Assembly: GCA_036346375.1 (NCBI GenBank)
Contig: CM070500.1
Coordinates: forward strand, 77,728,437-77,792,436
Direction: 5' to 3'
DNA: 64,000 nucleotides
Source of the DNA: Guadua angustifolia
Taxonomy: Eukaryota > Streptophyta > Magnoliopsida > Poales > Poaceae
Part shown: positions 34,661 to 45,907 of the stretch, piece after piece
Numbering within the stretch: position 1 is the stretch's first letter
Layout of the letters: the number at the start of each line of letters is the position of its first letter
Notes under the pieces: generated by a model
Seen by the model: the letters and a program-made list of their open reading frames with translations, nothing else
Told to the model about the DNA's origin: nothing
Database searches by the model: none
Translations under genes and position numbers: made by a program

Positions 34661-36599
34661 CTCCAATACAATGCAAGTTACATAAAATTTGAAGCATGTA
34701 AAAAGATAAGTAACCATCATATGCCTTTGATTTATATTTTAATATTTATATAACTTTTAAATAGTGATGCATAGATGTACATCTCTTCTCAATATATGTA
34801 TAAGGCAAAAATTCTAAATTTTCTCAAGAAAAAAAGGAGAGGAATCTCTCACTCGCGTCTTTCTCTGCAGCCTGCAATTGTCACACGGATGGGCTTACAA
34901 TTCTAACGTGGGCCTCATGGAACCGTTGCCGGAAGCACGTATGCTTCGTTCGGCCGGAATCGTGGGCGGCTAGCCGGACCGACCACTAACTCTCCTTCCA
35001 GGCCAAACCAATCTTGATGGATCGCCAGCCTACTCCAAGGTCGATTTCTCCACGGGCCCACAAGCAGAGTGCCCAGAATTCATTTCCGAAGTAAACTCTC
35101 TCACGGTCTCACCTGACCTCCATACATGTTCACTCATTTCAGAAGAACCCAGTAAAACCTAACCTGTTTCAAGTCTTCAGCAGTTCTTCTATTGCATAGT
35201 CTGTCTAGGCATCTCAAAAGAAAGAAAAGAGGAGAGAGTCTAGAGGGCGCATTGGCGCATTGATGGGAATATGGGATATCTTCGAAATTTTATACCGATA
35301 ATTGTTTTGCTTGTGTCATGTATGCTTCGGTTATTTTATATGTGGTTTTGTTGTCGAGCCATGGCGAGTCAGATCCAGGCAAGCCAATTTAGTCAAGGTT
35401 TCTTTATTTTATTTTCAAGCCAAAGGCCAAAACGATATAGTAATCTAGTACTTATACTGCAGTGAGTGACGGCTACAGCGTGCATAGCTCAGGCGTATCC
35501 CTCTGTTCTGGTAGGTACGGAACTTCACGGGCAACTTTGCAGGTCGCCAAGTCAACTATGATGAACTGCGTATGGGGATATGGGTCGTGAAACTGACTGC
35601 GAGTCGTGACACTGTAGTGTCCTTCTTAGCAAAGAGACTGACACTGACACCGGATTCCAGACTGAAGACATATCGTGATTGACATGATTCTACAGACAAC
35701 ATTACTCCATGGAAACTTAAGCCTCTCAAACTGCAATCTGCAGTCTTCATTCATACGAAATGATTAGCTGATCAAGTATCCCAAGCCTCAGCGCGCGTGT
35801 TTGCGTTCGTCTCACAGATAGATCTCATGAGTAGATTAATTATATATTTGTGTCAGTATATATACCATGATGGTCTTCCAAGGCTTTAGGCGGCCTTAGT
35901 ATATATTGCACGTTCCAGTGGTCAAAGAGGTAGAGATTATTGTGATCCGTGAGTACGCACCAGGCATTGCGGTTCTTTTTTGGGTCATTGTTTGCCAATG
36001 ACCGCAGCGTGTTGCGCCATGATCGTCGGTCGATGGTTCAGGATTGGAACGGGATCGTGTGCCTTTATCTGAAGAAGCCATCGGATTCGGAATGATGCAC
36101 ACGTAATTTTGGCTGTTATCCAAAGATCAGATGGTCGGTAAAAAAACAAGTAAGAAATGCATAGGCATCGTGTGTCTATTTGGATGATTTTTTTAGGGGA
36201 AAAAAACAAAGAGCCATGTCATTCACTTTAAAAAAAATAGTAAACACAAGGTCCGCGTATAAGTGGGTTGGACATTCGACGGCACCTCTGCCAACCGAGC
36301 AGCTTTTTTGGATGATTGCTCTGAGAAGACAAAGCTGAAATTACTATTTATTGCAATTCAAGGCATCCCATATTTATCTCTGCTATGTAAATCAAGAGTT
36401 TTTTTGCATGTCACTTCATCAAAATTATCCACCTTTGTCACTGTTTTTTAATTACCTATCTTTGTCACTGCTCTTTAATCATCCATCTTTGCCACTGTTA
36501 GTGCTCTTTGCAAATAAACTTTTAGCAAATTGAGTTTTAACCATTGTACATTCAGATTGAACAGTATTATTTAGATATGGTTAATGTTTTTTGCAAATA
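34661..36599. other. Intergenic region without a recognised gene
   Basis: Mixed composition, with small open frames on both strands and no recognised motifs or splice support. Confidence 0.5.
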
Positions 36600-36650
36600 A
36601 ATTTTTGTCACAAATTGAGTTTTCGTTGCAACGCACAGGCATATGACTAG
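36600..36650 (+). mobile_element. Helitron-like 3' terminus
   Basis: The sequence GTTGCAACGCACAGGC followed by ATATGACTAG|T matches, from memory, the 3' ends of grass Helitrons (hairpin-type GTTGCAACGCACGGGC, then CTAG before a T). The upstream ~400 bp are AT-rich with repeated TTTGTCACTG units. The 5' TC end was not found, so the length is unknown. Confidence 0.5.
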
Positions 36651-37694
36651 TATACCTCTAATTACCAGGAAAATCTGGATGAGTAGTGTAATTAAAGAAA
36701 TAAACATGAGGTATAGTAGTTTTTTCTTTAAAAAAATGGTGAAGCTAGGCCCCTGACTTTAGCTACTAGTAGCATACGACAAGAACCAAATCTTAATTAC
36801 CTATTTTTTTTACCGTCAGTTACTCGAACAACACTCCAGCTTTTAGGGCAAGGGCCGGAGTTTAATGCCAAGCAACAACTACGTTTTAAACTTGTTACAC
36901 ATTTACGTGGGTTATCCAGTACCAATTGTAGCAACCTAAAAAATGATAGCTACAGTTTCACTTTTCACCCTTTTCTCTTTATCGAAAACAACCGGAACGG
37001 TAAAATTTCAAAAGGACCAAAAGAAAAGCGAGCGAGACAAGTCCAGAGCAAGGACACGCAATAGTTCATGCCTGACGTGAGCAAAATCCACGGCATGCCA
37101 TACCATGCCATGTGATCCCAACCGTCTGTTACAGATCCAGTGCTCAGAGAGGGTGGAAAATCCCAGCCGTAAATCCTCTTCCTCTGGATTGGTTTGACGC
37201 TGACCGTTAAACCGCGACGAACGGACGAGATCGTGCGAACCCCACCCACACCACGGTGGGGAAACTGCAGCGGTGCAGCCTACACGGGCCCTACCGAAAT
37301 CGTCCTCGCTTCCAACCCCAGCGTGGTCGCTGGCCTCGCTTCTGACCGCCTGCCGCTATTCTATTTTAGTCATCGATGCAACACCAACACCGCCTAGTCC
37401 TTCTCGAAATCATCCTTTCCTAGACTTCTTTCGTATTTTTACAAATCTAGCACGTTTGTAAAATTATTTATAGATTTAACACCTTCTACAACAAAAGAAT
37501 CTCCTACATCCAGAGAGTGCAGGAACCAATAAACCACGTGATTAGTTGCTTCTGCTATTTTCGCACCTAGACAGCGTGGTAGCCAAGTTGGTTATGTGGC
37601 CAGGAAGCGTGGGAGACAGTCGGAAAACATAGGAGGCGGGCTGCCACAGATAAAGAGCGCTGATGGCTCCTTCTACAATAAAGAGCTATAAGAT
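36651..37694. other. Intergenic region without a recognised gene
   Basis: No motif-bearing ORF. The GC-rich patch at 37180-37330 contains only short frames. Confidence 0.5.
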
Positions 37695-37702
37695 GATACG
37701 TA

Positions 37703-38278
37703 TAGGGCTGGAAATTTGGCTCGTGGCTCGCAGCTTGGCTCAGGCTCGGCTCGGCTCGGCTCAGTCAGGCTCGCGGCTCGGAGCGAGCCTGAGCTGAGTC
37801 TATTTTTGTGGCTCGATTTTTCAGCGAGCCGGCTCGGCTCGGCTCGTGAGCCGCTCGTTGGTTCGGCCTAATTAGCCCATATGAGCAAAACCCTAAGCGA
37901 TACCTTTTGAATTTTGAATTCTTGAACCCTTGATAATGCAATGTTAGTGTTTCTGTTTACTAATTATTCTATTGAACCTCTAGGTTTACTAATTCAATGC
38001 AATGTCGGTGTTTACTAATTTCAATGCAATTTCTTGAACTCTTGATAATGAATGCAAATGCAATTGCTTTTTGTTAGTAATATCTTGACTTTATTACTTG
38101 AAAGCTATGTTATTCGGTCATTTTTGAAGTTTTATATTAAAAATTGAAAAAAAAACTCCTATTGGTTTGGCTCAGCGAGCCGACCTCGAGCCTAGCCGAA
38201 CCGCTTTTCTGGCTCGCCAGTATTCTGCCTCGGCAACACTTGACCGAGCCTCGGATGACGGCTTGTTTCAAATTTCTA
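37703..38278. mobile_element. hAT-like element with GGCTCG-rich ends, TSD GATACGTA
   Basis: 576 bp flanked by a perfect 8-bp duplication GATACGTA (37695-37702 and 38279-38286). The left end is TAGGGCTGGAAATTTGG. The right end in reverse is TAGAAATTTGAAAC, which looks like the same terminus with a small deletion. The ends are rich in GGCTCG/CGAGCC, as in the MITE at 13753. The middle is AT-rich with repeated TGAATTCTTGAA-type phrases. It lies 615 bp upstream of the MAKR-like start codon. Confidence 0.8.
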
Positions 38279-38424
38279 GATACGTATAACTTTTCGACGC
38301 TTCTTTATCTGGAAGCAAAACCAATATTGCAAATACATCGTAAGGAGGCTAAAATTAAAAAGGGTGTGTCTAGAAATAACTTAGATGTTTTTCCTAAAAA
38401 AATCAGCCAAGTTTTGATGCCTCT

Positions 38425-38602
38425 TGCAATATTTTTTTCAACTCTTGCAATATTTTTTTCCAATACGTGCAACATTTTTTCTCTACGAGTGCAACATTTA
38501 TTTCGTACTGTATTTCTACTGTTGTCAAAGAAAAATGTTGCACGCATTGGAAAAAAATGTTACAAACGTTAAAAAAAATGTTGCAACATTTTCATTCAAC
38601 AA
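38425..38602. repeat. Imperfect inverted repeat (TGCAACATTTTTT / AAAAAATGTTGCA)
   Basis: The left arm has four tandem TGCAA(C/T)ATTTTTT-like units. The right arm has complementary AAAAATGTTGCA units. Together they could form a long hairpin. It sits about 300 bp upstream of the MAKR-like gene. Confidence 0.7.
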
Positions 38603-38893
38603 CATTAGAAATGCGGTACAAGAAACACATGTTCCAAGTATGTTCCAAGTGTTGAAAAAATATTATAAAAGACTTCTAAATTTAGATGATTTTAACAAAA
38701 GAAACATCCAAATGATGTTTATTAAAATCCAATTAAAAAATATCCTGCTCCTCCTCGCACCTCTCACACCCCTCCTCAAAACGCTCCCCAAAAGAGTCTT
38801 TTTTTGTGCGTGTTGTGGCAAGTAGGATGTAGGAGCTGAGTGTGACTGTGTGAGCAAGAACTAAGTGAGCTCTCCACTGCCTCTTTGTGCGGC

Positions 38894-40142
38894 ATGGAAT
38901 CGTTCGGCTTCCTTAGGTACTTGCGCGGCGGCGCGGTAGCTGGCAACCAGCGCGCGGCCGTGGCGGCCACGACCTTAGCTGCGTCCGTGTGTGAAGACGG
39001 CGGAGGGAGTGGGGGTGGGGGTGGAGGCGGGGACATTGACGACGACGCGTCCTTCTTCGACCTGGAGTTCGCGGTGTCCGGCGACGAGAGCGCCGCGTCG
39101 GACGCGGAGGAGGAGAGGGTCGAGTTCAATTTCTCCGTCGCCGGGGACGATGCGTCCGGTGGCGAGGTGGTGGCCGTGGACGCGGTGGCGCCAGGCGGCG
39201 AGCTTGGCGACGGGAAGGAGGCGGAGCTGGCTACGACGGCGCAGCCCCCGTCGGCGTCGTTCCTCCGGCCGGCAACCAAGTTCCGCGTGTTGCTGCTGAA
39301 GCTGAGGAAGCCGAAGGTCCCTGCCCTGCAGGAGGGTAACGGCAGCAGTTCCTCGGCACCGAAGACGAACCGTTTCTTGATCAAGTTCCGCGTGGAGGGC
39401 GTGCCCTTTGTCTCGCTTTTCACGCGCGATAACAGCACTCGCACCTCCGACGCCGTTGCCGGTGCAGCCAGGCCGGCGATGCAGGCGCCGCTGCCCGCGG
39501 ACGCGGCGGCGATCACAGCCGAGGAGCGGCGCTTCGCCAAGGAGGTGCTGCTCAAGTATTTGAACAAGATCAAGCCCCTCTACGTCAAGGTCTCCCGCCG
39601 CTACGGCGAGCGTCTCCGCTTCGCCGGCGCCAGCGAGGGCGAGGAGACGGACGCTGAGCCAGACCCCTCGCCGTCCCCCTCCCCTTCACCTTCCCCCGCC
39701 CCGTCCCAGCCTCCTGCCCCTTCGCGGCAGCCGGTCGTCGTCGCCTGCGGCGTGCGCGCGCCGCGCGCCAGCGTCCCGGCCGGACTGAAGCAGGTCTGCA
39801 AGCGTCTAGGCAAGAGTCGGTCAGCGTCCTCCGCCGTGGCTGCCGCACCCTCGCCGTCGCCACCGCCGCCGCCCCCTCCGCAGCCGCAGCGCCGCGACGA
39901 CTCGCTGCTGCAGCTGCAGGACGGCATCCAGAGCGCCATCGCCCACTGCAAGCGCTCATTCAACGCCTCGAAAGGTACATGCACCATGCGCCCCCTGGCC
40001 CACCTCCCAGTGACACAACGCAATACTAACATCTCCGTCTACTTTGTTGGAAACCGTAGGGTCGGAGTCGCCGCTGCTGCGGTCCATGAGCGACACGGGG
40101 GACGGCAGGGCCGACATCAAGGACGGCGGCGACGGCGCATGA
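38894..40142 (+). CDS. MAKR/BKI1-like membrane-associated kinase regulator, 2 exons, 387 aa
   Basis: Exons 38894-39974 and 40060-40142, intron GT-AG, 388 codons with the stop. The ATG at 38894 gives MESFGFLRYL. A Gly/Asp/Glu/Ser-rich acidic part contains FFDLEF (residues ~54-59), a signature of this family. Basic-hydrophobic patches follow (FRVLLLKLRKPK near 130-145; RFLIKFRVEGVPF near 160) and are likely to bind membrane phospholipids. Next come a KYLNKIKPLYVKVSRRYGER block, a Ser/Pro stretch, and the conserved C-terminus DGIQSAIAHCKRSFNAS with ESPLLRSMSD encoded by exon 2. MAKR/BKI1 proteins attach to the plasma membrane and modulate receptor kinases such as BRI1. The exact paralogue is not assigned. 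No defects seen. Confidence 0.9.
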
Positions 40143-41962
40143 CGCGTACCGTCCGGTGCACCGATACGGACGAACGGTGATCGCCGTACTCAAAACTTAG
40201 CCTAGATGCTAGTATTACTGATAGTTAATATCATGGCGCCGTATTATAGAAAACGTGCATGACTGCGCTCCCTGTCTTAACGTGTCATAAGATTGTCTTT
40301 TTGGCCGCGATGAACTCCTTGTTTGTTCCTACCTGCATCTGGTGGTAGTGCAAGCTACTACGCATGTAAAATACTAGAATAGTTTGCGCGGCGTAATACG
40401 TCGTGTACGTTGATTTTTTCATCGAAATAATTTCGTTTTTTTGTTGTTTTTTAATCATCGAGGAAACGCGTGAAATGGTTGAAAGAATAGAAACGTATGC
40501 GTGATCGAAAGATTCACGATTTATCTGAACCATAAGGTTCTTTTCGTAAAAAACCACGGGAAGAACCTACACGTAATTACGTATTTTTTGAGAGACTGAA
40601 AAGAAAAAAACGAGCCTAGTCGAGCTGAGCTGGTCGGGCGTTTTTTTTTGTGGAAACAACTTCGTTTTTTTCATCGGTGTTTTTTTTTCAAAAAATCATC
40701 GAGAAAACATGAGAAACGGTTGTGCGTTTCTTTTCGTGAAGACAATTTTGTTTTTTTTTTCGTTGGTGTTTTTTTTTCTTCAAAAAATCGTCGAGAAAAC
40801 GTGAGAAACGGTTGAAATGACGTAAGTGCATTCGCGATTGCGCTAGTCGAGCCGAGCTGGCCGTGCGTTTTTTTTTTTCGGAAACAATTTCCTTTTTTTC
40901 GTCGTTTTTTTAAATCGTCGAGGAAACGCAAGAAATGGTTGAAAGGACATAAGCGTATCTGCGATTATGCTAAATCGAAAGGTCCTTTTCATGAAAAATA
41001 ATCGGAATGATCCAAACGGCATTACGTTTTTTCGGTATTTATTTAGGGTCCTTTCACGAAAGAGTCGTGTTTTTTTAAAACCAGAAGACTCTTCGTAAAA
41101 AACCGCGTGAAGGATCTATACGCAATTATGCATTTTTTGAGGGCCTATACGCGAAAAAATAAAACGAGTCTAGCCGGCCGACCGGTCTACGTTTTTTTCA
41201 GTATTTATTTAGGGTCCTTCCACGAAAGAATGACGTTTTTTCTAAACCAAAAGGTCTGTTTCACAAAAACTTTGAGGCGTAATACGCCGCGTGTATTGTT
41301 TTTTTTGAAAAATAATTTTGTATTTTTTGGAGTATTTTTTTAAATCGTTGAGAAAATGCGCGAAACGGTTGAAAGGATACGAACGTAACCACATTTTTTT
41401 GCATCTATTTGGGGTCTCCACACGAAAGATCCATGCTTGCGCTAAATCAAAAAGGTCCTTTTCGCGAAAAATAGCCGGAAAGATCCAAACGTTACTACGT
41501 TTTTTTATATCTATTTAGGATCTTTTACGAAAGATCCGCGATTTTTCTGAACCAGAAGGTCCTATTTGTAAAAAAACACAAAAAGAACCTATACTTAATT
41601 ACATTTTTTTTAGAGAGATCTAAACGTAATTTTTTAGTCGAGCTGGCCGGCCGAGCCGAGCCACACGATCGACTCGGCTCAAAGCAACGAGGGTGCAGAA
41701 AAACTCCCACTAATAGTAGAGGTATGATGATTTCCTCTCCCATGTGAAGTCGCTTTCTAGTAAATTGCTCTCTCCCCTTGGTGCTCTTGTGTTTGGAGTG
41801 GTGCTCCTGTATAGTATTGTTAGAAGCCTCCGTATACTTGGCTCCTTTGCACAATTTTTTTAGCTAAATTAAAAACTCTAGGACAAAGTTCTTAATTTAG
41901 CACTTTTCCTAACCATGAAAGCAAGCGTGTCACTATCATATTTCCCTGTCTCGGTAAATATA
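40143..41962. other. MAKR 3' region and poly-T-rich intergenic sequence
   Basis: No gene. A repeat field fills most of it (see next entry). Confidence 0.5.
40430..41660. repeat. Field of degenerate repeats with GAGAAAACGTGAGAAACGGTTG units
   Basis: Variants of one phrase, CGAGAAAACGYGAGAAACGGTTGAA, occur near 40458, 40699, 40795, 40918 and 41348, each after a T-rich run. A second phrase, TTTAGGGTCCTTTCACGAAAGA, occurs near 41043, 41210, 41405 and 41515. The order is shuffled and the copies are diverged. No terminus or target duplication was recognised. Confidence 0.75.
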
Positions 41963-42587
41963 TAGGGTGAAAATGGATTGAATATATGTAGATATTGCTT
42001 TTCTCGCATTCTAACCAATATTTTTCCCCAGATTCGGAACCGAATATAGGCTAGCTGGATACCGATATGAATTCGGATTATTCGAGATATGAATATGGGA
42101 TGGATATGTGATAGATTCGGATTAGAAATAGATAATACACGTATATATAGAGTAATATATGTTGAGTTAAAACTATACGAGTACATAACCATAGTAATAA
42201 GTTATACATCAAACTCAATAGATGTTATAAAAAGAATATGCTACTTGAGAATTAATAAAACCAACTAATTGTTAATATAACAGGCTACCATGAAAAAAAA
42301 AATATGATGAAAATGAGTTGGGCTTTACTGATATCCGAATAAAAAAAATCTGAATATCCGATCCGGATATCCGAATAGGAAATATTTGGATATTTGAATA
42401 GGAAAAATTCGAATATCCGGATCAAGTTCTGTATTTATCGGATATTGGATGCTCTGGATCCAATCCAGATCGAATCTGGAATGAAGTATCCAGATCAGGT
42501 CTTGGATCCGACCAGATAGTCAAATCCGGTCCCAACTAGATCTAATTCCAGATTGAGCGGGAGATATCCGATTTGTTTTCACCTCTA
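41963..42587. mobile_element. hAT element with CGGATAT-rich ends (small member of the 30093 family)
   Basis: 625 bp. The ends TAGGGTGAAAATGGATTG and, in reverse, TAGAGGTGAAAACAAATC resemble those of the element at 30093. TATCCG/CGGATAT repeats occupy much of the body. The flanks TAAATATA and TAGATGCA match at 5 of 8 positions, consistent with an old insertion. Confidence 0.75.
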
Positions 42588-44160
42588 TAGATGCATACCG
42601 AGCTTAGGTACAATGGTAGGTACTTGTTGAGTTCTCGTGGTGTCCTGTGTTATCAAGCTCGAGTGCCATGATATCTTGTGCTGCTGAGCTCGATTATCAC
42701 GATTGCTCATGTGTCACGATGGGTGCTATGTCGGTGATCTATTGCGATGGGAGAGTGAAGTAACGACAACAGTATCTCTGCGGTCGAAAAGAGAGTTAGA
42801 TTTATATTTTGAGTGGAGAGGGTCAAAAGTGAAAAAAAAAATATTCTAGAGTTGGATAGGGCAAACTTCAGTATTGTTATACAACATTTCTCTTTTTTCA
42901 CATTTTGTGTATGCGGCGGACCTGGATGGAACAGCGACGGGCCGTGTAGCCCTAGTGACCTGCGTAACATCATCTTTGCCGAGAAAAGACGGCTGTGTCG
43001 GACGGCAGCTTTAACACCACGCTGCTGCCGTGTGGAATTCGGAGAAAACCAAGCAAACAGGTGAGAGAGACAGAGAGGGAGAGGGGTTGATTTGAACCGC
43101 GCTTTCCCTCTGATTTGCACGCCCGAATTTGTTTTCGTTCGAGAAAAGGCAGGCGAGGCGTGCGACAGCGAGACCTTGCGTCGCGGTCGATCGAAACCCG
43201 CGGGCCTTTTCCGGACGCGGCGCACACGTCTTTCTATCCCCTCCCACGCCCATCGCGCTGTTCTGCTCGGGCAGCTCGGCTCAGCTCGCCGCGGTTTGCC
43301 CGTGGCATGCCGTGTCGTCGCGTCGGCCGGGCCTGGGCTATAGCGGTGGCGCCCGCGCGGGGGAGGTGGTGCCTCGGTGGCCGCGAAAGGCGTGGGGGAG
43401 GGAGGGTTGGGCCAAGCTAGGTCTACGTGGAGCGAGCGGCTTAGTGTCGTCTCGTCTCGTCTCGTCGCGCCCCGGCGCGATCTGGTCACTCACGCGGACG
43501 GCGCACGGGACGTGTGGTGTGCGCGGACGGCCTGATGCTGTGATGCATCCCGTGTATGTACGTGCGCGCGGGGCATGCTTGCGATGTGGCGCAACGCGTA
43601 GCTCAGCATTTGCTAGGAGTAGTATACAGGCTGCTGCTACTACTAGTAGTAGTCTACATACCCGGGAGGAACGTGACAGCGGCTACTAGCCTGCCACTAC
43701 TATGTGGACACACCTATTTATTGCCGGCGCTGCATTGAATCGGGAAAATGGGAAATACGGCGCCGGCTGTTAAGCCTTTGTACGTACCCCGGACACGGAA
43801 CGGGGCCTGCTGACGCCTGGGATCACCACAACTGTACGTGCTGTGTCATTGTCTGTGCGTGCATTGCGTACGTGGGCCATGGCTGTCAGCCTACGCATTG
43901 GCACGCGGAGCACGTACTCATCAGATTCACTAACTCGGCAAGATTGCAGAATCACATTGACTCAATGACTCCTAGATCTAGATAGCACTAGTTCCCTCTT
44001 CCCTGCTAGTACTATATCTACGCTATATAATGTCAGACTAGCTCCCTGGTTAATGTGAACCATATCCACGCGCAGATGCTCGGTCTGGACAAGAATCCAA
44101 TGCGCTGCAGTCTGCACTCTGCACACACTACGTTAGCTAGTCCATGTCCGTCGAGGGAGC
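42588..44160. other. GC-rich intergenic region without a supported gene
   Basis: From about 43080 to 43640 the sequence is CpG-rich and open in several frames on both strands, which is expected from composition. No domain, splice-consistent structure or family motif was found. It contains short repeats such as TCTCGTCTCGTCTCGTC near 43450. Confidence 0.5.
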
Positions 44161-44170
44161 ACTTCAACAG
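44161..44170. repeat. MULE target site duplication (left)
   Basis: ACTTCAACAG, repeated exactly at 61887-61896. The true duplication is 9 or 10 bp; the last G could belong to the element. Confidence 0.85.
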
Positions 44171-44469
44171 AAGTTTCTTTAAAATAATATTTTTTAAAAT
44201 AATTGTGACATTAATATATGAAATAAAAAATTTACAAAAATAATACTCGATAGCCAAATGGTACGGTGAAATAGGATTTGTCACTATACGGGTGGAAGAA
44301 TATCCTATTTTTGCCATACTATATGGCGACAACTGCTAAATCTGGTCGTTACCGTTAGCCGTTAGAGTTAACTACTATACGTGTTGTTTTCGCTAAACCT
44401 TGTGGCGATAATAGCTATTTTCGTCAAGTCGCGTGGCGATAACCTATTGTCGCCACACGGTATGCCGAC
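44171..44469. repeat. MULE left terminal inverted repeat
   Basis: Aligns, with scattered differences, to the reverse complement of 61600-61886. It is cut by a hAT insertion at 44470 and continues as GTGGCGACAATAG from 45908. Confidence 0.88.
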
Positions 44470-45907
44470 CAGGGATCAAATTTTCGGCGAAATTTCGGAT
44501 TTCGGACCCCCCCCCTGAGATGGAAGAAGCCAGGCAAATTCAAAAATTCAAAAAAAAAATTGAAAATACTACAGTAATTTCAGAAATTTCGCCGAAATTT
44601 CCGAATTTGGTCCAATAACCTATCAGAAAGTGATCTTCCATGAAAATTTGTTGAAAAACTAATTTTTTGAGATTTTTTAAAATTTGGGCAGAAACATTGT
44701 CAGATTTTTAAAAAAATTTACAAGCTTGATAATGATATGAAAAATATATGCTACCATCATTAGTAGTTTAGGATCATACACAAAAATTTTCAAAATAATT
44801 TAACATCATTTGTTATCTTTAAAAAATCAAAAACAGAATGGACATAATTGGGACTTTAAACTTGTTAGATTTTTCTAAATTTTCTTGAGTGTGATCATCA
44901 TCTAAAATTTTTATGACAGATTAAGAATTTACTCAGTACCATGCTATAAAATTTTCAAAAAATTTAAACTTTATTTGTTTGCTTAATAAGATCTATCAAT
45001 ACAGTAAGCACTGAACTTAATTTGTTGTATTATATTTCAAAAATCAAACAGAGAAAGAACATAAATGGCACTGTGCCTTATAAGAATTTTATAAATTCAC
45101 TGGAGCGTGATCATGACTCAAAATTTTTATGAGATATTAACCATTTCCTTTTCACCCTTATGTAAAATTTTTAAAAAATTTAAACCTTTTTTATTGGTAA
45201 ATTAAATCTATGTATTGATCATCGGCCTTTTAACAGAATAGTACCACTGTTTGAATTTTTAAAAATTCATGAAACTTTATCATCATATAAAAATTTTATG
45301 AGAATATTATGGATGTGTCAGGACCATCCAGAAAAAGTTTCAAAATTTTATAACCTAGTTTGTTCTAATTTTCATTCGGATGAAACTTGCCGCTCAGCGC
45401 TTTACCAAGACAGTACTAATGTTTGAATTTTTAAAAATTCCTCACATTTTATAATCATCTGAAATTTTTATAGAAATATCATAAATATGTCAAGAATATC
45501 CATAAAAATTTTCAAAATGTTCTAACGTCGTTTGTACTATTTTCCATCCGGTTCAAACTTGCCGATCAACGTTTCATCGGGACAGTACCAATGTTTGAAT
45601 TTTCTAAAATCCAAAGAACTGATAATCACCTGAAAATTTTATGAGAACATCTCTAATATGTCAGGAACATACAAAAAAAGTTCAAAAGTTTTTGACATCG
45701 TTTAGACCAATTTTCAGTCAATGCAATTTGGGCGAAATTTCGGGTAATTTCGGCGAAATTTCGGGTATTTCGGTGCCAAATGAACCGGATTTGAATTTTG
45801 CTTTTTGAATTTTGAATGGATTTCATCCGAAATTTCCGAATTTCACCGAAATTTCGGATTTCGGCCCACCCCGGTTTTTTTTCTCAAAAACGAAATTTTG
45901 ATCCCTA
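44470..45907. mobile_element. hAT-type element inserted in the MULE left TIR
   Basis: 1438 bp. The ends CAGGGATCAAA and, in reverse, TAGGGATCAAA fit hAT termini. A further inverted AAATTTCGG-rich zone lies inside each end. The flanks ATGCCGAC (44462-44469) and GTGGCGAC (45908-45915) match at 6 of 8. The interior is AT-rich tandemly repeated sequence without coding capacity. Confidence 0.75.
44860..45720. repeat. Degenerate tandem repeats, ~170-185-bp period
   Basis: Phrases such as AGTACCAATGTTTGAATTTT, ATCATCTGAAATTTTTATG and ATGTCAGGA recur in order near 45228, 45413 and 45585, with weaker copies before that. They make up the body of the hAT element. Confidence 0.75.

Noticed and set aside
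38991..39299. Arg/Ser-rich frame overlapping the MAKR-like exon
   Set aside because: An out-of-frame shadow of a GC-rich coding exon. The MAKR frame has family motifs and a consistent splice junction.
39585..40032. Open frames on the minus strand across MAKR exon 1
   Set aside because: GC-rich shadows with Arg/Ala composition and no motif.
42707..43489. 260-codon open frame on the minus strand
   Set aside because: Stops are rare here because of CpG-rich composition. All frames are open in parts, there is no recognised domain, and codon usage is not convincing.
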